A stretch of DNA of 64,000 bases, taken from positions 61,340-125,339 of the forward strand of contig NZ_JAIQXT010000009.1 in NCBI RefSeq assembly GCF_020177055.1, read 5' to 3'. The DNA is from Sphingomonas sp. R647. Its GTDB lineage: Bacteria; Pseudomonadota; Alphaproteobacteria; Sphingomonadales; Sphingomonadaceae. The position numbers and the translations under genes were made by a program. Shown here piece by piece: positions 59,835 to 64,000 of this stretch (its first letter is position 1; each line of letters begins with the position of its first letter). The notes beneath the pieces are model-generated. The model saw only the letters and a program-made list of their open reading frames with translations, was not told where the DNA came from and searched no databases.

Positions 59835-62453
59835 GTGAGATCAACTGCGGCGCGGGCGGCGAACGTCCCGGCATTCCTGACCAATGATGGAGAGATGGGC
59901 GCGCGCATCGCCGCGTTCGACTGGGCCGCGACAAGCGTGGGCGCGATCGAGACCTGGTCGCAAAGCCTGCGCAGTATCGTCGCCTTCCTCGTCAACTCGC
60001 CAGTCCCGCTGGTGATGCTGTGGGGCGAGGACGGTTACCTCATCTATAATGACGGCTATTCGCAGTTCGCCGGCGAACGCCATCCCGGCCTGCTCGGCAT
60101 GAAGGTGCTGGAGGCGTGGCCCGAAGTCGCCGATCTCAACGCACATGTCATGCGCGTCGGCCTTGCTGGCGGCACGCTCGCCTACCGCAACCACCGGCTG
60201 AAGCTCAACCGCACCGGGGTGTTCGAGGATTGCTGGCTCGACCTCGATTACTCGCCCGTGTTCGACGATGACGGGCACCCCGCCGGGGTGATGGCGGTGG
60301 TGGTCGAGACGACCGAGTCGGTCCTCGCCGAACAGGCGCTGCGCAAGAGCGAGGCGCGGCTGCGCTTCCTCGACGCGCTCGACCGCGACACCGGCCGCGC
60401 GACCGATCCGCTGGAAGTCCTTGCGATCACCACGGCCAAGCTTGCCGAACATCTTGGCGCATCCAACTGCGCCTATGCCGATATGGACGCCGATGGCACC
60501 GGGTTGACGATCCGCGGCGAATGGCTGCGGTCGGGATTGCCCTCGACCATCGGGCATTACAGCTTTGCCGCATTCGGCGAACAGGCGGTGCGCGAACTCA
60601 GCGCCGGGCGCCCGCTAATCCTCGATGACAATGCCGTCGAACTGCCCGGGCATGAGGCGGCGACGTTCCAGTCGATCCGCATCGCCGCCACCTGCTGCAT
60701 GCCGCTGGTCAAGGACGGGCGGCTGATCGCGCTGATGGCGGCGCACCACGACGAACCGCATGTCTGGACCGCCGATGAGGTCGCGCTGATCCGCGAGGTG
60801 ACCGACCGCAGCTGGGCGCATGTCGAGCGTGCGGCGGCCGAGGCGGAGCTGCGCAAGACCGCGATCCAGCTGCGCGAACTCAACGCCGAACTCGAAACCC
60901 GCGCGACCGAGCGCGCCGCCGCGCTCGAACAAAGCCGCACCCAGTTCCGCCTGCTGGTTCAGGGCGTGACCGACTATGCGATCTACATGCTCGACCCCAG
61001 CGGCGTGGTGGCGAGCTGGAATGCCGGGGCGCAGCGGATCAAGGGCTATGCCCCCGACGAGATCATGGGCGCGCATTTCTCGACCTTCTATCCCGACGAG
61101 GATCGCGCCGCCGGCGAGCCGCAGCGCGCGCTCGAAACCGCACGCCGTCTCGGCCGCTTTGCCGCAGAAGGGTGGCGGATGCGCAAGGGCGGCGTCCGTT
61201 TCCGTGCCAGCGTGGTGCTTGACGCAATTCACGATGATGACGGGCGCCTGATCGGCTTTGCCAAGATCACCCGCGACATCACCGAACGCGAAGAGGCGCA
61301 GCGCGAGCTGGAAGTCGCGCGTGAGGCGCTGTTCCAGGCGCAGAAGATCGAGGCGATCGGCCAGCTGACCGGCGGCGTCGCGCACGACTTCAACAATCTG
61401 CTGATGGCGATCATCAGCGGCCTCACGCTGCTGCGCAAACGCCTGCCCGAGGATGATGCGCAGATCACCCGCCTGATCGACAATTCGATGCAGGCGGCAG
61501 ATCGCGGTGCGGCGCTGACGCAGCGGATGCTGGCGTTTGCGCGGCGGCAGGAGCTGAAGACCGAGCGGATCGACGTCCCCGCATTGGTCGCCGACATGCG
61601 CGGCCTGCTCGAACGCACGATCGGTCCGTCGTGGCGGATCGAGGTCGATTTCCCCGCTCATCTGCCCGCGGTCTCGGCCGATGCCAACCAGCTCGAAATG
61701 GCGCTCGTAAACCTCGTCGTGAACGCTCGCGACGCGATGCCCGACGGCGGACGCATCTGCATCAATGGCGTCGAGCGCGAAGTGATCGGCGAAGTCCGCG
61801 GCCTGTCGTCCGGCCATTATGTCCGGATGACGGTGCGCGACGAGGGGATGGGCATGGATGCCGCCACGCTCGCACGCGCCACCGAGCCGTTCTTCACAAC
61901 GAAGGGCGTCGGCAAGGGCACCGGCCTTGGCCTGTCGATGATCCACGGCTTTGCGCGCCAGAATGGCGGGATGCTGGAGATGGAGAGCGATCCGGGCAGC
62001 GGCACCTGCGCCCATATCTGGCTGCCCGTCGCCGGTGACGGCGCGCGCTCCGCCGTGGCCGCGCCGCGCAGTGTCGCGGGTCGGGCAGCGACCCGGTCGC
62101 TCGTCGTGCTGGTGGCCGATGACGATCCGCTGGTGCTGATGAACACCGCCGATCTGCTCACCGATCTGGGGCATAAGGCGATTGAGGCAGACTCCGGCAC
62201 CGCCGCGCTCGAGCAGCTCGAGGCGCGGGAGGATATCGCGCTGCTGGTCACCGATCAGGCGATGCCCGGTATGACCGGCACCGAATTGATCGCACGAGCA
62301 CGCGCGCTGCGCCCCGAACTGCCGATCATCCTCGCCACCGGCTATGGCGAAACCCCCGCCGACGCGGCGGACCAACTGCTCCGGCTGAATAAGCCCTTCA
62401 CCCAGGCCGACCTCGAACGCGCGGTTGCAGAGGCGATGCTGCAACGGGTTTAG
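59835..62453 (+). CDS. Hybrid sensor histidine kinase
   Basis: The 872-residue protein has, in order, a PAS-like domain (about 30-140, NSPVPLVMLWGEDG), a GAF domain (about 180-320), a coiled-coil linker, a second PAS domain (about 370-480, ASWNAGAQRIKGYAPDEI), a HisKA domain with H box GGVAHDFNNLL, an ATP-binding domain (NLVVNARDAMPDGG, DEGMGMD, GTGLGLSMIHGF), and a C-terminal receiver with VADDDPL and phospho-Asp in TDQAMPG. No membrane segment is seen. GTG 59835 has GGAG five bases upstream; ATG 59799 would add 12 residues. The signal is unknown. Confidence 0.92.
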   Translation: MRSTAARAANVPAFLTNDGEMGARIAAFDWAATSVGAIETWSQSLRSIVAFLVNSPVPLVMLWGEDGYLIYNDGYSQFAGERHPGLLGMKVLEAWPEVADLNAHVMRVGLAGGTLAYRNHRLKLNRTGVFEDCWLDLDYSPVFDDDGHPAGVMAVVVETTESVLAEQALRKSEARLRFLDALDRDTGRATDPLEVLAITTAKLAEHLGASNCAYADMDADGTGLTIRGEWLRSGLPSTIGHYSFAAFGEQAVRELSAGRPLILDDNAVELPGHEAATFQSIRIAATCCMPLVKDGRLIALMAAHHDEPHVWTADEVALIREVTDRSWAHVERAAAEAELRKTAIQLRELNAELETRATERAAALEQSRTQFRLLVQGVTDYAIYMLDPSGVVASWNAGAQRIKGYAPDEIMGAHFSTFYPDEDRAAGEPQRALETARRLGRFAAEGWRMRKGGVRFRASVVLDAIHDDDGRLIGFAKITRDITEREEAQRELEVAREALFQAQKIEAIGQLTGGVAHDFNNLLMAIISGLTLLRKRLPEDDAQITRLIDNSMQAADRGAALTQRMLAFARRQELKTERIDVPALVADMRGLLERTIGPSWRIEVDFPAHLPAVSADANQLEMALVNLVVNARDAMPDGGRICINGVEREVIGEVRGLSSGHYVRMTVRDEGMGMDAATLARATEPFFTTKGVGKGTGLGLSMIHGFARQNGGMLEMESDPGSGTCAHIWLPVAGDGARSAVAAPRSVAGRAATRSLVVLVADDDPLVLMNTADLLTDLGHKAIEADSGTAALEQLEAREDIALLVTDQAMPGMTGTELIARARALRPELPIILATGYGETPADAADQLLRLNKPFTQADLERAVAEAMLQRV

Positions 62454-62455
62454 GA

Positions 62456-62490
62456 CTTTTATCCCCCTCCCTTTCCGGGAGGGGGAAAAG
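62456..62490 (+). terminator. Terminator-like hairpin after hybrid kinase
   Basis: A 9-bp stem (CCCCCTCCC with GGGAGGGGG, loop TTTCC) is flanked by CTTTT and AAAAG. It lies directly after the kinase stop and before the next start at 62511. Confidence 0.65.
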
Positions 62491-62510
62491 CCCGACATCA
62501 TTTCGACGCA

Positions 62511-63347
62511 ATGCGCGGGCAACTCGAGCGCGCCTTGTCGAGTATCGCCGTCCCACCCCCAGTCCAAGACTCGCGCCCGCTGCTTCAGCGCGTGCGTGAT
62601 CGGTTCGGCACGCGCGCGGTGGCGATCGCGCTGGCGCTGCTGATCGAGCTGCTGCTGGCGCTGCTGCTGCTGACCCTCGCGCCCAAGATCCTGACCCCGC
62701 CGGAAGAGACCGTGCCGATGGCGACGTTCGGCGTCAGCCCCGAACCCGAATCCGCGCCAGAGCCGCCGTCCGACGCCCGCCCCGCTGACGCCGTGGCCCA
62801 GCCGACCGAGCGCGCCCAGCCGCGCGACGCGGAAACGCCGCCGACACCGGACCCGGTGGTCGCCGATCCCGCGCCCGAACCGCCGCTGCTGCTCGACATC
62901 CCGCTGAGTCGCCTGCCCGATATCGCCACGCTGCCGCGCCGACCCGCTGCGGGTCCAGCGGCACCCGCGCGCCGCGTCGCCGGCCCCCCTGCGCCCGGTC
63001 CCGATCCCGGGGATTCGCGCCGCGTCGAAGGGCGCGGGCCCAATGGCGAGCCGCTCTACGCCGCGTCCTGGTTCCGCAAACCCTATGACAGTGAAACGCG
63101 CGGCTATCTGTCGACGGCCCGCGCGCCGGGCTGGGCGACGATCGCCTGCCGGACGGTGGCCGATTATCGCGTCGACAGCTGCGTGCTGATCGACGAGTAT
63201 CCAGATGGCGCGCAGATCGGGCGCGCATGGCTCGCCGCCGCCTGGCAGTTCCGCGTCCGCCCACCCCGGCTGCGCGGGCAGTATCAGGTTGGCGAATGGG
63301 TTCGGATCCGGGTCGACTATGGACTGGACTCGGTGCGTGCCGAGTGA
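62511..63347 (+). CDS. TonB-like envelope-spanning protein
   Basis: The 278-residue protein has a single N-terminal membrane helix (about 40-60, AIALALLIELLLALLLLTLAP), a long Pro/Ala/Asp-rich spacer (about 65-170) and a compact C-terminal domain with two Cys (WATIACRT and VDSCVLI) and WQFRVRPPRL. This layout is TonB-like, though the C-terminal domain is not a clear TonB domain. It may reach across the periplasm. The next gene is 13 bases downstream and encodes an exported protein, so they may be partners. Confidence 0.72.
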   Translation: MRGQLERALSSIAVPPPVQDSRPLLQRVRDRFGTRAVAIALALLIELLLALLLLTLAPKILTPPEETVPMATFGVSPEPESAPEPPSDARPADAVAQPTERAQPRDAETPPTPDPVVADPAPEPPLLLDIPLSRLPDIATLPRRPAAGPAAPARRVAGPPAPGPDPGDSRRVEGRGPNGEPLYAASWFRKPYDSETRGYLSTARAPGWATIACRTVADYRVDSCVLIDEYPDGAQIGRAWLAAAWQFRVRPPRLRGQYQVGEWVRIRVDYGLDSVRAE

Positions 63348-63366
63348 GCGTTAGAAAGGAATGACG

Positions 63367-63900
63367 ATGATGTGGATGGCAGCTTTGGCGCTACTGGCCT
63401 CCGGCGTTCAGGACGCCCCGGTGCCGACTCCCGGCACGGTGACGGTCGAGGCGGTGAAGGACGAAGCCACTCCCGCAGCGGTGCGCCAGACCTTCGCCGA
63501 TGCGGTCGAACAGGCGTTGCTCGACGCACGCTTCACCGCACTCCCGGCGCAGGCACGGGGCCGCTACATCGCCCGGATCAGCCTGACCCGTGCGGCGCGC
63601 GGCGCGGTCGCGTCGAACGGGCGCGAACAGGGCGCATCGGGCGGCCTTGGCAATTGGGGCGGGGCGGTTAGTGTCACGCTGCCGTCGGACAAGCGCCAGC
63701 TGCGCGGCCTGATCGTCACCACGCTGACGGTCGAGCTGGTCAGCCGTGCGGATGACAAGGTAGTGTGGAGCGGCAGCGCCCTGACCGCGCAGGCGGAAGG
63801 GACGCGGAACGACACCCCCTCGGCACTCGCCGCCAAGCTCGCCCCCGCTGTTATCCGCGCGTTCCCGCAAACCCTCGCCGAACCGCTGTCGATACCCTAA
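63367..63900 (+). CDS. Small exported protein of unknown function
   Basis: The 177-residue protein has a signal peptide (MMWMAALALLASGVQDAP) and a beta-rich domain (VTVEAVKDEATPAAVRQTF, LIVTTLTVELVSRADDKVVWSG), somewhat like the DUF4136 lipoprotein fold but with no lipobox. AAGGA lies directly before the first ATG at 63361, so ATG 63367 with normal spacing is chosen. It is 19 bases from the TonB-like gene and probably in the same operon. Confidence 0.7.
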   Translation: MMWMAALALLASGVQDAPVPTPGTVTVEAVKDEATPAAVRQTFADAVEQALLDARFTALPAQARGRYIARISLTRAARGAVASNGREQGASGGLGNWGGAVSVTLPSDKRQLRGLIVTTLTVELVSRADDKVVWSGSALTAQAEGTRNDTPSALAAKLAPAVIRAFPQTLAEPLSIP

Positions 63901-63930
63901 GGGGCATTTCAGCTGCGCTGAACGCGGCAC

Positions 63931-64000
63931 CGGCCCGCTCCCCCACCCGGCCACCCAACGACAGTGTATTCTATGGGTGGCCGGGTGGGGGAGCGGGCCG
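63931..64000. repeat. 27-bp perfect inverted repeat at the right edge
   Basis: Arms 63931-63957 and 63974-64000 are perfectly complementary over 27 bp around a 16-base loop. The right arm ends at the window edge, so it may extend. It could be a terminator of the exported-protein gene or an end of a repeat element. Confidence 0.9.

Noticed and set aside
58204..62567. Long minus-strand frames across guaB and the hybrid kinase
   Set aside because: Antisense shadows with His/Arg/Asp-rich translations.
1..64000. CRISPR arrays, tRNA or rRNA genes, insertion sequences, prophage genes
   Set aside because: Gaps are nearly all under 300 bases and no repeat-spacer arrays, cloverleaf sequences, transposases or phage structural genes were seen by eye.

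Overview
The window looks like a stretch of alphaproteobacterial chromosome from the Sphingomonadaceae, most likely Sphingomonas or a close relative. The DNA is very GC-rich and densely coding, with strong third-position G/C. Several groupings are typical of that family: the hprK-rapZ-EIIA-HPr genes beside chvG/chvI and pckA, the gltA/gltX/comEC/lexA run, a DUF2336 gene next to a sensor kinase, and several PilZ proteins. The lexA promoter carries a direct-repeat SOS box (GTTC-N7-GTTC), the alphaproteobacterial form. No rRNA, tRNA, CRISPR array, insertion sequence or prophage was seen.

Layout. Positions 1-1280 hold a truncated, AT-richer gene with a nuclease-like N-terminus, read leftwards directly after mfd. 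Positions 1.3-7.4 kb carry mfd, sdhE and recG. At 7.5-13.6 kb lie a small orphan gene, a PilZ protein, tyrS, a DOMON-like protein, a TonB-dependent receptor and a DUF4126 membrane protein. A rightward group follows at 13.7-20 kb: a NamZ-type muramidase, a GT-A-like/membrane fusion, DUF2336, a kinase without the phosphoacceptor His, and an S41 protease. At 20-33 kb are gltA, gltX, comEC, a GFA protein, lexA, moeA, a multi-PilZ protein, moaC-trpC-trpD, a PilZ protein and trpG.

At 33-40 kb are a carboxymuconolactone-decarboxylase-like protein and an SDR (overlapping genes), a carotenoid oxygenase, a D-2-hydroxyacid dehydrogenase and a DUF1800/DUF1501 pair whose second member is frameshifted. At 40-48 kb are cysS, a zinc-ribbon protein, a SpoU methyltransferase, HPr, EIIA, rapZ, hprK, chvG and chvI. 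At 48-56 kb are pckA, an orphan MbcA/ParS/Xre-type antitoxin domain, a DUF937 protein, an MscS channel, a DUF885 hydrolase, an alginate-lyase-fold protein and an nfeD/SPFH pair. The right end has a CitE-like lyase, guaB, a hybrid histidine kinase, a TonB-like protein and a small exported protein. It closes on a 27-bp perfect inverted repeat.

How the parts relate. Most of the window is core metabolism and housekeeping. The clearest regulatory module is the non-transporting PTS relay (HPr, EIIA, HprK) with RapZ and the ChvG/ChvI two-component system next to gluconeogenic pckA. The trp genes are interleaved with PilZ and molybdenum-cofactor genes. Accessory signals are modest: the left-edge nuclease-like gene, three AT-richer single genes between core genes, and several families of intergenic palindromic repeats. 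I saw no convincing new multi-gene defence or biosynthetic system. The best leads are the left-edge gene, the His-less kinase beside DUF2336, and the GT-A-like membrane fusion upstream of them.
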